A DNA stretch of 25,139 bases from an uncultured Prevotella sp. (GTDB lineage: Bacteria > Bacteroidota > Bacteroidia > Bacteroidales > Bacteroidaceae): contig USSF01000034.1 of NCBI GenBank assembly GCA_900557405.1, positions 1-25,139 of the forward strand. The letters are read 5' to 3'. Positions 7,834-15,491 of the stretch are shown piece by piece (the first letter of the stretch is position 1; each line of letters begins with the position of its first letter). The notes beneath the pieces were generated by a model. The model saw nothing but the letters and a program-made list of their open reading frames with translations, did not search any database and had not been told where the DNA came from. A program made the translations under genes and the position numbers.

Positions 7834-7864
7834 CAAAGATAATGAGTCTCTTTTTTTTCCGCAA
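7834..7864 (-). promoter_or_regulatory. Promoter of the His-rich gene
   Basis: On the - strand a TTG (complement of 7862-7864) is followed after 20 nt by TATCTTTG (complement of 7834-7841), a good Bacteroidetes -33/-7 pair. The start codon at 7793 is 40 bases downstream of the -7 box. Confidence 0.65.
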
Positions 7865-7866
7865 GG

Positions 7867-7949
7867 GGGAAACCATAAACCTGTATATGGTTTTCCCTAT
7901 TGTGTATCGGGAAATGGCGAAAGTATTATAAATAACGTGCGTATATACG
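7867..7949. other. Inverted repeat and palindrome between divergent genes
   Basis: GGGAAACCATA (7867-7877) pairs with TATGGTTTTCCC (7886-7897) with one bulged T. Further on, CGTATATACG (7940-7949) is a perfect 10-bp palindrome inside a longer imperfect one flanked by AACG/CGTT. Either could be an operator for the glycan cluster that starts at 8058. I found no convincing -7 box for that gene. Confidence 0.3.
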
Positions 7950-8057
7950 TTACAAAGGGGTGGGCTGAATCGTCATAATATAGACAAGTAGACGGGTAAA
8001 CGAGGGGCTTGATTCCCCGGTGTCTGCTTCATTGTGAATCAAACGAACAAAGAAAAA

Positions 8058-9917
8058 ATGAAGAAACTGATTATATCGCTCATCGCCCTCATCATGGCGA
8101 CAGCAATGCCGGCGACTGCCGGTGACATATATGTGGCAGCCGGTGGCAACGACAATGCCGACGGTATGCAGTCACACCCGCTCCTCACGCCCCAAGCCGC
8201 CCTGAAGATGGCGCGCGAATGGCGTAGACTGCACAAGAAGGAAATCGTGGGCGGCATCACAATCCATCTGCAGGGCGGCGTGTACAGACTCGCGAAGCCC
8301 CTGTTTGTGAGGCCGGAGGATTCCGGAACGAAGGATTCGCCCACCATCATCATTGGCGACAATGGGGCAACCCCCACCGTAATCAGCGGCGGCGTCACGC
8401 TTGACGGATGGCGCAGAGGATGCACCGACAGCCGTCTGCCCGAACAGCTGAGGCAGAAGGTCTGGGTGGCCGACGCACCTATGCAGGGCAACAGGATTGT
8501 GTATTGCCGGCAGCTGTGGGTGAACGGCAGCAAGGCGGTGAGGGCGCAGCAGGGGAAGTCGGGCGAGATGACGCGCATGACGGACTTCAACATCGAGCGC
8601 CGCACCATCACCATTCCCACGCCCAAAGAGGATCTGACGGGAGCCGGCGAACTGGAGATGACCGTGCACCAGCGCTGGGCGATAGCCATACTCAGAGTGA
8701 AGGAGATGCGGAATCTGGGCAACGGCACGACAGAAGTGTCGTTCCACGAGCCGGAGAGCGAACTCGAGTTCGCACACCCGTGGCCGCAGCCCGTCATCAA
8801 CGGCGAGAAGGGCAGTTCGTCATTCTTCCTCTCCAACGCCCCGCAGCTGCTCGATGAGCCGGGTGAGTGGTATCAGGACTACCCCTCGGGCAGGATATAT
8901 TATCTGCCGCGTGAGGGGGAGGATATGGGCAGCGTGGATGCCGTGGTGCCGGTATTGGAGAACCTATTGACCGTGGACGGCACGAGAGAGCGCTCGGTAC
9001 ATGATTTGGAATTCCGCAACGTGACTTTTGCCCATTCGGCATGGACGCGGCCGCTCCACGAGGGCCACGTCGCATTGCAGGGCGGATTCCGCATGCTCGA
9101 TGCCTACAAACTCCCCGAACCGGGACTGCCGGAGAAGGCTTCGCTCGAAAACCAGGCGTGGATAGCGCGCCCCGAGGCGGCGATAAGCATCCGCCACGCC
9201 GAGGGAATAGACTTCACGGGCTGTCGCTTCAGCCATCTCGCCGCCACGGCACTCGACTATGAAACCGCCGTAAGCCGTTCAACCATCAGCGGAAGCCGCT
9301 TTACGGATATCGGCGGCAACGCCATGCTCATAGGACATTTCCCGGATGGAGGCTTCGAGACCCATGTGCCATACAAGCCGGCAGTAGTAGGAGACCTGTG
9401 CGACAACATCACAATTTCAGACAATGAGGTCTGCGACGCCACCAATGAAGACTGGGGCTGCGTGGGAATAGGAGCCGGCTATGTCAGCAATATCAACATC
9501 AGCAACAACGAAGTACACCATGTCAACTACTCCGGCATCTGCGTAGGGTGGGGGTGGACACCACGGGAAAGCGGGATGTGCAACAACCGGATAATAGCAA
9601 ACTACGTTCATGACTTTGGCAGACAGCTTTATGATGTGGGCGGAATATACACCCTGTCGTATCAGCCAAATTCCGAGATAAAATATAATAGGATAGAAGA
9701 TCTCTGTGAGGCACCGTACGCCACAAACGAGAGAGCCTTCTATATATACTTCGATGAGGCGACCGACGGATACACCGTTACCGACAACTGGTGTCCGAAG
9801 GAGCTCTTCGGCTACAACCAGCCCGGACCAAAGATGGTCATCAAGGGCAACGGACCGAAGGTGGACAGGAGGATAAAAGAAAAAGCAGGACTGAAAAAAC
9901 AAGAAAACAAAAAATAA
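8058..9917 (+). CDS. Secreted right-handed beta-helix protein, candidate glycoside hydrolase
   Basis: The 619-residue product has a signal peptide (MKKLIISLIALIMATAMPA, 1-19) and then the DIYVAAGGNDNADG start typical of pectate-lyase-like beta-helix enzymes. Marks include RQLWVNGSKAVRAQ (about 151-164), PGEWYQDYPSGRIYYLP (about 268-284), and late coils with YDVGGIY (D526) and YIYFDEATDGY (D566). From memory this layout is closest to GH141 (alpha-L-fucosidase/xylanase) and GH120 (beta-xylosidase); GH141 is thought to use two Asp residues, and D526 and D566 are candidates. The ATG at 8058 is preferred to a GTG at 8034 because it starts the signal peptide directly. The next gene begins 6 bases after the stop, so they form an operon. 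The first two thirds are noticeably GC-richer than the flanking genes, which may mean transfer. It would act outside the cytoplasm on a plant-type glycan; the exact bond is not known. Confidence 0.7.
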   Translation: MKKLIISLIALIMATAMPATAGDIYVAAGGNDNADGMQSHPLLTPQAALKMAREWRRLHKKEIVGGITIHLQGGVYRLAKPLFVRPEDSGTKDSPTIIIGDNGATPTVISGGVTLDGWRRGCTDSRLPEQLRQKVWVADAPMQGNRIVYCRQLWVNGSKAVRAQQGKSGEMTRMTDFNIERRTITIPTPKEDLTGAGELEMTVHQRWAIAILRVKEMRNLGNGTTEVSFHEPESELEFAHPWPQPVINGEKGSSSFFLSNAPQLLDEPGEWYQDYPSGRIYYLPREGEDMGSVDAVVPVLENLLTVDGTRERSVHDLEFRNVTFAHSAWTRPLHEGHVALQGGFRMLDAYKLPEPGLPEKASLENQAWIARPEAAISIRHAEGIDFTGCRFSHLAATALDYETAVSRSTISGSRFTDIGGNAMLIGHFPDGGFETHVPYKPAVVGDLCDNITISDNEVCDATNEDWGCVGIGAGYVSNINISNNEVHHVNYSGICVGWGWTPRESGMCNNRIIANYVHDFGRQLYDVGGIYTLSYQPNSEIKYNRIEDLCEAPYATNERAFYIYFDEATDGYTVTDNWCPKELFGYNQPGPKMVIKGNGPKVDRRIKEKAGLKKQENKK

Positions 9918-9923
9918 TACACG

Positions 9924-12176
9924 ATGAAACCAACAAACTACCATCTCTTCGACTTCATGGATTTTGACCCAGAGCTGAAGAAGAACGAATCTTTGTGGAA
10001 GGCGTACAAGCCGACTGCCTTAGTGGAGAAAGACGGAGATATCCTTGTCACCGTGCCTTTCCAGAAGCAGGTGTTGGCAAACGATATGGCTCCCGACACC
10101 AATGTGGCGCAAGAAACACATACGTTGATAATCAGACAGTATGAACCGGGAATAATCCGACTGTTCATGGGCTTTGACGGCGAGCAGCCTTCCGACACGT
10201 CGGAGATGCTGCAGATGAGCGCAAGAGTAAAGCGCTCACCGTTGCATGCCGAGCTGAAAGACGACCAGTGGGTTATAACTGACAACGGCGGCGTGTGCCG
10301 TGCCGTAATAAACATGCAGCAGCCGGTGCTCGACAGATGGAGCGAGCTGTTGCCGGACCCGCAGGAGACACTTGACCTGCGTCTCTTCCCGGATGGCAAG
10401 CATGAGGTAAGACTTGCTGCCTACGACCATTTCTCGCCACCACGCTATGATGCGCTGCCGTTGGGCTACTGCAAGACGGAGGGCAAGAACGACCGTGCCA
10501 CACTATCGTTCGAATGCAAGCTGAACGAGTGTTTCGCCGGTACGGGTGAACGCTTCGAGAAGATGGACCTGAGCGGACAGACCTTCTTCCTGAAGAACCA
10601 GGACGGACAGGGAGTGAACAACCGCCGCACGTACAAGAACATACCGTTCTATCTGTCAAGCCGTATGTATGGTGTGTTCTATCATACCACAGCTCACAGC
10701 AAGCTGTCGTTAGCCGGCGTATCAACGCGCTCCGTTGAGTTCATGAGCGACCAGGCACTCATCGATGCCTTCATCATAGGCGGCGACACGGTGGAAGAGA
10801 TACTCCGTGGCTACCGCGACCTCACAGGCTATCCGTCGATGCCGCCGCTGTGGAGCTTCGGCATATGGATGAGCCGTATGACATATTTCAGTGCCGACGA
10901 AGTGAACGCCATCTGCGACCGTCTGCGCAAGGAGCATTATCCGTGCGACGTTATCCATCTCGACACGGGATGGTTCAAGACCGACTGGCTCTGCGAATGG
11001 AAGTTCAACGAGGAGCGCTTCCCCGACCCGAAGAAGTTCGTGCAGGACTTGCTCAAGAAGGGCTTCAAGGTGTCGTTGTGGCAACTGCCCTATATAGCAG
11101 AGGATGCAGAGCAGATAGACGAGGCACGCAAGAACAACTATATATGCAAGCTCACAAAGCAGCAGGATTCCGAAGGCTCCAACTTCTCCGCCCTCGACTA
11201 TGCCGGAACCATTGACTTCACGAGCGAGAAAGCCACGGAGTGGTATAAGGGCTTGCTGAAGAGACTGCTCGACATGGGAGTGAAGTGTATAAAGACCGAC
11301 TTCGGCGAGAATATCCACATGGATGCAACATATGAGAATATGTCGCCGGAACTTCTCAACAACCTCTATGCCTTGCTCTATCAGAAGGCGGCATACGAGA
11401 TAACAAAAGACGTGACTGGCGACGGTATCGTGTGGGCACGTGCCGCATGGGCTGGTTGCCAGCGTTATCCTCTGCACTGGGGAGGCGACTCTTGCAGCTC
11501 GTGGGATGGACTTGCCGGTTCGCTGCGTGGCGGACTGCATTTCGGACTCTCCGGCTTTGCCTTCTGGAGCCACGACGTGCCGGGATTCCATACTTTGCCT
11601 AACTTCATGAATTCCGTGGTACAGGATGATGTGTATATGCGCTGGACGCAGTTCGGTGTGTTCTCCTCACATATCCGCTATCATGGCACCAACAAGCGTG
11701 AGCCTTGGTATTATCCGAACATCGCTCCGATGGTGAAGCGCTGGTGGAAGCTGCGCTATAAGCTTATACCTTATATATTAAGAGAGAGCGAGAAGGCAAC
11801 ACACAGCGGATCAACCATCGTGCAGGCACTTATCTTCCACCATCCGGAAGACAACAACTGCTGGCACATCGACGATGAGTATTACTTCGGCGATGACTTC
11901 CTTGTGGCTCCGGTGATGAGCAGCGACAACTGTCGCGACATCTATCTGCCGGAAGGAGAATGGGTAGAGTTCTTCACCGGCGACCGCTTCTCGGTAAGCG
12001 ACGGCGGCAAATGGCTGAAGGACATAGAGACACCGCTCGACCGTATGCCGGTGTTTGTGCGCAAGGGTGCCGTAATCCCCGTTTATCCGGAGGATGTAGA
12101 CAGCACCGACGACATGGACATGAGCAAGGTGGAGAATCTCATAATAGACGAGGAGTTTAAGGGATTTGAGATTTGA
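9924..12176 (+). CDS. GH31 glycoside hydrolase, YicI-type alpha-xylosidase
   Basis: A 750-residue enzyme of family GH31. It has an N-terminal beta-sandwich, the PPLWSFGIWMSR entry to the catalytic barrel (about 308-319), the nucleophile motif KTDFGE (D459), and the acid/base region HWGGD (D522). KTDFGE is the form found in YicI-type alpha-xylosidases, which release alpha-linked xylose; ordinary alpha-glucosidases usually carry a different sequence around the nucleophile. There is no signal peptide, so it works in the cytoplasm on imported oligosaccharides. It follows the beta-helix gene by 6 bases. Its stop codon lies inside a 7-bp tandem repeat (12163-12218), so the last residues (GFEI) come from repeat sequence. 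Substrate could include O-methylated xylose given the next gene; that is inference. Confidence 0.9.
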   Translation: MKPTNYHLFDFMDFDPELKKNESLWKAYKPTALVEKDGDILVTVPFQKQVLANDMAPDTNVAQETHTLIIRQYEPGIIRLFMGFDGEQPSDTSEMLQMSARVKRSPLHAELKDDQWVITDNGGVCRAVINMQQPVLDRWSELLPDPQETLDLRLFPDGKHEVRLAAYDHFSPPRYDALPLGYCKTEGKNDRATLSFECKLNECFAGTGERFEKMDLSGQTFFLKNQDGQGVNNRRTYKNIPFYLSSRMYGVFYHTTAHSKLSLAGVSTRSVEFMSDQALIDAFIIGGDTVEEILRGYRDLTGYPSMPPLWSFGIWMSRMTYFSADEVNAICDRLRKEHYPCDVIHLDTGWFKTDWLCEWKFNEERFPDPKKFVQDLLKKGFKVSLWQLPYIAEDAEQIDEARKNNYICKLTKQQDSEGSNFSALDYAGTIDFTSEKATEWYKGLLKRLLDMGVKCIKTDFGENIHMDATYENMSPELLNNLYALLYQKAAYEITKDVTGDGIVWARAAWAGCQRYPLHWGGDSCSSWDGLAGSLRGGLHFGLSGFAFWSHDVPGFHTLPNFMNSVVQDDVYMRWTQFGVFSSHIRYHGTNKREPWYYPNIAPMVKRWWKLRYKLIPYILRESEKATHSGSTIVQALIFHHPEDNNCWHIDDEYYFGDDFLVAPVMSSDNCRDIYLPEGEWVEFFTGDRFSVSDGGKWLKDIETPLDRMPVFVRKGAVIPVYPEDVDSTDDMDMSKVENLIIDEEFKGFEI

Positions 12177-12218
12177 GTGAGGAGTTTGGAGTGAGGAGTT
12201 TGGAGTTTGGAGTGAGGA
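12163..12218 (+). repeat. Heptanucleotide repeat across the GH31 stop codon
   Basis: Eight consecutive 7-bp units: GATTTGA twice, then GTGAGGA, GTTTGGA, GTGAGGA, GTTTGGA, GTTTGGA, GTGAGGA. The second unit contains the TGA stop of the GH31 gene (12174-12176). The rest of the gap to 12319 is pyrimidine-rich and shows no cobalamin riboswitch or clear promoter. Confidence 0.85.
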
Positions 12219-12319
12219 GTGGTATTTCTCATATAGGTCACATTCCTTCTATTTCTCCTGTCAGTTCTGTCCTATTCCTCCCATCAACTTTCCCAAGAAA
12301 AATATAAATCATAACAATT

Positions 12320-15300
12320 ATGTGGAAACCCAATTTAGAAGAAACAAAGAAACATTATATAGACTGGTGGAACCATAAAGGCATAGTGCTCAATATGTGG
12401 GAGCACTTCCAGGAGGGTGTGAAACCCCATGCCGACGTGCCGATGCCACCGGCTCCGAAATCGCTCGACCAGAAATGGTTCGACCCGGAATGGCGTGCCG
12501 AATATCTCGACTGGTACGTGGCACACAGTTCCATGAAGGCTGACATGCTGCCGGTTGCCAACACGCAGCTTGGTCCCGGTTCGCTTGCTGCAATACTCGG
12601 CGGCGTGTTCGAAGGTGGAGAGGATACCATCTGGATTCATCCGAACCCTAACTATACCGACGACATAAAGTTCGACATCAACGACCCGGCAAACAAGAAC
12701 TGGCAGTTGCACAAGGACTTGCTGCGTGTCTGCAAGAAGAAAGCTGCCGGCAACTACTATGTGGGCATGCCCGACCTGATGGAAGGCATGGATGTGCTCG
12801 CGGCAATGAAAGGCACCGATAAGGTGCTGCTCGATACCGTGATGCAGCCGGAAGTGCTGGAGCGACAGATGCAGCAGATAAACGATATCTATTTCAAAGT
12901 GTTCGACGAACTGTACGACATCATCCGTGAGGGCGACGAAATGGCGTTCTGCTATTTCTCTTCATGGGCACCGGGAAAGATGACAAAGCTGCAGAGCGAC
13001 ATCTCTACAATGATCAGCGTGGAGGATTACCGTCGCTTCGTGCAGCCGTTTATCCGTGAGCAGTGTCAGAAGATAGACTATACCCTATATCATCTCGACG
13101 GCGTGGGGGCAATGCACCATCTGCCCGCTTTGCTTGAGATTGAAGAACTGAACGCTATACAGTGGACACCGGGAGTCGGCGAACCGCAGGGCGGCTCACC
13201 GAAATGGTATGACCTCTACAAGAAGATTCTTGCAGGAGGAAAAAGCATCATGGCTTGCTGGGTTACACTCGACGAGCTGCGTCCGTTGCTCGACAACATC
13301 GGTGGTAACGGCGTGCATCTGGAGATGGATTTCCACAACGAAGACGAGGTGGAGAAGGCTATGCGCATAGTAGAGGAATACCAGGAGAGTGCCGACGAGC
13401 CGAAAGAGGACAACACTATCCGTATCAACAAGACCATGACACCCGACGAGGAAGTGATGGCTATCATCGACAAGATAGAAAGCGAGGATGCCAATGCCGC
13501 TTCTGGCGCTGACGACAAGATGAAAGCCCTGCCTCTCAAGGCTACAACTCTTGGCAGACCGTCGATGGATGCCGTGGCAAAGGAAAGGATATTCGTTCTC
13601 GATGGTGCTACAGGAACCACCATCCAGCAGTATAAGCTCACCGAAGAGGAGTTCCGCGGAGAGAGATTCAAAGACTTTGACGGGGAGGTTCGTGGGGCAA
13701 ATGACCTGCTTGCACTTACTTATCCGGAGGTCGTGACAAGTATGTACCGCCGCTTCCTTGAGGCTGGTTCAGACCTCATCACCACAAATACGTTCAATGC
13801 ACAGCGCATCTCGCTTGCCGACAAGCATCTGCAGGACTATGCAAGGGAGATAAACCTTGAGGCTGCCCGACTGGCAAGGAAGGAGGCTGATGCCTATACA
13901 CTGATGAATCCGCGTAAGCCTCGTTATGTGCTTGGTGGCGTCGGTCCTACAAGCAAGACCCTTTCTGTCGGGGAAAGTGCGGAGTTCAACGAGAAGATTC
14001 TTCATGATGCCTACTATGAGCAGATTGAGGCTTTGATAGATGGTGGCGTGGATGCCGTGCTTATAGAGACAATATTCGACATAGAGAATGCTAAGGTTGC
14101 CTTGCGGTGCTGTAAGGAAGTGATGCTGAAGAAAGGCTTCCGCCTGCCTATAATGATGAGCTTCACTGTGGCAAGCGAGGATGGACACAACATGCTCGGA
14201 CAGTCGGTAGTGGACTTTGTCAAGAGTCTTAATGACGACAGCGTGTTCTCCGTAGGACTGAACTGCTCGCTCAATGCCGCCAAGATGGCACCTATCATCC
14301 AGCGTATGGCTGCCGAGACCGACTATTATATAAGTATGTTCCCGAATGCGGGATTGCCGGACGAACACGGTCACTACCTCGACACGCCAAAGATGATGCA
14401 GGCCGAGGTATGGCCAATCGTTGAGGCTCATCTGCTGAACGTTGTCGGTGGATGCTGCGGTACTGACGATCTGCATATCCGTGAGATAGCAAAGCTCGTG
14501 CAGCCGATAGAAGGATTATTCATTACTCCTCACTATCCTGGTGAGGGGGGAACGGTAAGAGTTGGCGATGGTGATGCTTCTGGCAATTCTGGCATTTCTA
14601 GTAATTCTAGTAATTCTAGTATTTCTAGAATGTCTAGTATTTCTATAATGTCTAGTATTTCCAGCCCTTCTACCTCCCCCAAGGAGAAATGCTCCTGCGG
14701 CATCGACCACGATGCCGCCCCTGCAACTCCAGCCGCTCCTGTAGCCACATCCAAGCCGGAGGGCAATGCCGCAGAGGAAGTCTTTGAAGCCATCCTTGCC
14801 GGAAAGGGCGACAAGGCTGCCGACGCCACCAAGCGTGCTCTTGATGAAGGTGTGGCTCCACAGGACATCATCAACGGACAGATGATACGTGCCATGAGCC
14901 AGGTGGGACAGAACTTCCAGGACGGTAAGGCTTTCGTGCCGCAGCTGCTGATGGCAGGACGTGCCATGAAGGCGGCTCTTGAGATACTGAAACCGCTGCT
15001 TGCCGGACAGGCTTCCACAACGCTGGGACGTATCGTTATAGGAACGGTAAAGGGCGACCTGCACGACATCGGCAAGAATCTCGTTGCCTCCATGCTTGAA
15101 GGCTGCGGCTTCGAGGTGAAGAATATCGGTATCGATGTGCCGAGCGACAAGTTCGTTGAGGCTGTAAAAGACTATAATGCCGACATCCTCTGCATGAGTG
15201 CGCTGCTTACAACCACCATGACATATATGAAAGATGTTATCCAGGCTCTTGAAGATGCCGGAATACGCCAGAACGTGAAAGTGATGGTTGGCGGTGCTCC

Positions 15301-15397
15301 CGTAACACAAAACTTCGCTGACGAAATCGGTGCCGACGGCTATAGCGACAACGCAAACTCTGCCGTTGCCGTAGCCAAGGAACTGATGGGAAAATAA
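12320..15397 (+). CDS. Three-domain corrinoid methyltransferase fusion (UroD-like, homocysteine methyltransferase, B12-binding)
   Basis: This 1025-residue cytoplasmic protein joins three modules. Residues 1-355 are a UroD/MtaA-superfamily domain (start MWKPNLEETKKHYIDWW), the fold used by corrinoid methyltransferases. In MtaA the zinc site is HxC...C; here H258-x-D260 and C313 occupy similar places, so the site is altered. Residues about 422-728 are the MetH-type homocysteine-binding barrel with DGATGT, the zinc cysteine GLNC (C649) and GGCC (C712, C713). Residues about 815-1023 are a corrinoid-binding cap and Rossmann domain with the cobalt-ligand motif DLHDIG (H915). A Ser/Asn/Ile-rich linker (about 750-785) precedes the corrinoid module. 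MetH's folate domain and its AdoMet reactivation domain are both missing. Likely reaction: methyl group from an unknown donor to cobalamin (UroD part), then to homocysteine, giving methionine. Neighbouring sugar enzymes suggest an O-methyl sugar donor. Domain calls are firm; donor is inference. Confidence 0.88.
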   Translation: MWKPNLEETKKHYIDWWNHKGIVLNMWEHFQEGVKPHADVPMPPAPKSLDQKWFDPEWRAEYLDWYVAHSSMKADMLPVANTQLGPGSLAAILGGVFEGGEDTIWIHPNPNYTDDIKFDINDPANKNWQLHKDLLRVCKKKAAGNYYVGMPDLMEGMDVLAAMKGTDKVLLDTVMQPEVLERQMQQINDIYFKVFDELYDIIREGDEMAFCYFSSWAPGKMTKLQSDISTMISVEDYRRFVQPFIREQCQKIDYTLYHLDGVGAMHHLPALLEIEELNAIQWTPGVGEPQGGSPKWYDLYKKILAGGKSIMACWVTLDELRPLLDNIGGNGVHLEMDFHNEDEVEKAMRIVEEYQESADEPKEDNTIRINKTMTPDEEVMAIIDKIESEDANAASGADDKMKALPLKATTLGRPSMDAVAKERIFVLDGATGTTIQQYKLTEEEFRGERFKDFDGEVRGANDLLALTYPEVVTSMYRRFLEAGSDLITTNTFNAQRISLADKHLQDYAREINLEAARLARKEADAYTLMNPRKPRYVLGGVGPTSKTLSVGESAEFNEKILHDAYYEQIEALIDGGVDAVLIETIFDIENAKVALRCCKEVMLKKGFRLPIMMSFTVASEDGHNMLGQSVVDFVKSLNDDSVFSVGLNCSLNAAKMAPIIQRMAAETDYYISMFPNAGLPDEHGHYLDTPKMMQAEVWPIVEAHLLNVVGGCCGTDDLHIREIAKLVQPIEGLFITPHYPGEGGTVRVGDGDASGNSGISSNSSNSSISRMSSISIMSSISSPSTSPKEKCSCGIDHDAAPATPAAPVATSKPEGNAAEEVFEAILAGKGDKAADATKRALDEGVAPQDIINGQMIRAMSQVGQNFQDGKAFVPQLLMAGRAMKAALEILKPLLAGQASTTLGRIVIGTVKGDLHDIGKNLVASMLEGCGFEVKNIGIDVPSDKFVEAVKDYNADILCMSALLTTTMTYMKDVIQALEDAGIRQNVKVMVGGAPVTQNFADEIGADGYSDNANSAVAVAKELMGK
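14578..14667 (+). repeat. In-frame 9-bp tandem repeat in the fusion linker
   Basis: Ten 9-bp units related to TTCTAGTAA (first TTCTGGCAA, last TTCCAGCCC) encode repeating Ser-Ser-Asn/Ile tripeptides. Because the unit is three codons, gain or loss of copies changes only linker length between the homocysteine and corrinoid domains. Confidence 0.9.
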
Positions 15398-15437
15398 GAC
15401 GGATACAAATAGGAAATAAAACGAATAAAACAATAAG

Positions 15438-15477
15438 ACCCACCCTTGCCATCCCTGATGGGAGCCGGGTGGGTTTA
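15438..15477 (+). terminator. Nested hairpin between fusion gene and symporter gene
   Basis: ACCCACCC (15438-15445) pairs with GGGTGGGT (15467-15474), enclosing a second stem CCATC/GATGG (15449-15453, 15457-15461), followed by TTTAAAA. The T run is short and the symporter ATG is only 17 bases on, so it may be a partial terminator, an mRNA-processing or stabilising structure, or a translational control. Confidence 0.5.
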
Positions 15478-15491
15478 AAACTACAAAACCT

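Noticed and set aside
7940-7949. Defined operator site
   Set aside because: A 10-bp AT-rich palindrome occurs often by chance; kept only as a low-confidence note.
8034-8057. GTG start for the beta-helix protein
   Set aside because: The ATG at 8058 begins a well-formed signal peptide; the extra eight residues are polar and would lengthen it unusually.
10722-11591. Long - strand open frame opposite the GH31 gene
   Set aside because: Mirrors the catalytic domain coding sequence; no recognisable protein, no promoter.
12163-12218. CRISPR array
   Set aside because: Units are 7 bp without spacers; a simple tandem repeat. The same applies to the arrays at 34-59 and 14578-14667.
12177-12319. Cobalamin riboswitch before the corrinoid fusion gene
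   Set aside because: Looked for a B12-box-like conserved core and supporting stems; only heptad repeats and pyrimidine-rich sequence are present, and the gap is short.
14516-15433. Two long - strand open frames opposite the corrinoid domain
   Set aside because: Low-complexity runs come from the 9-bp repeat read backwards; no independent support.
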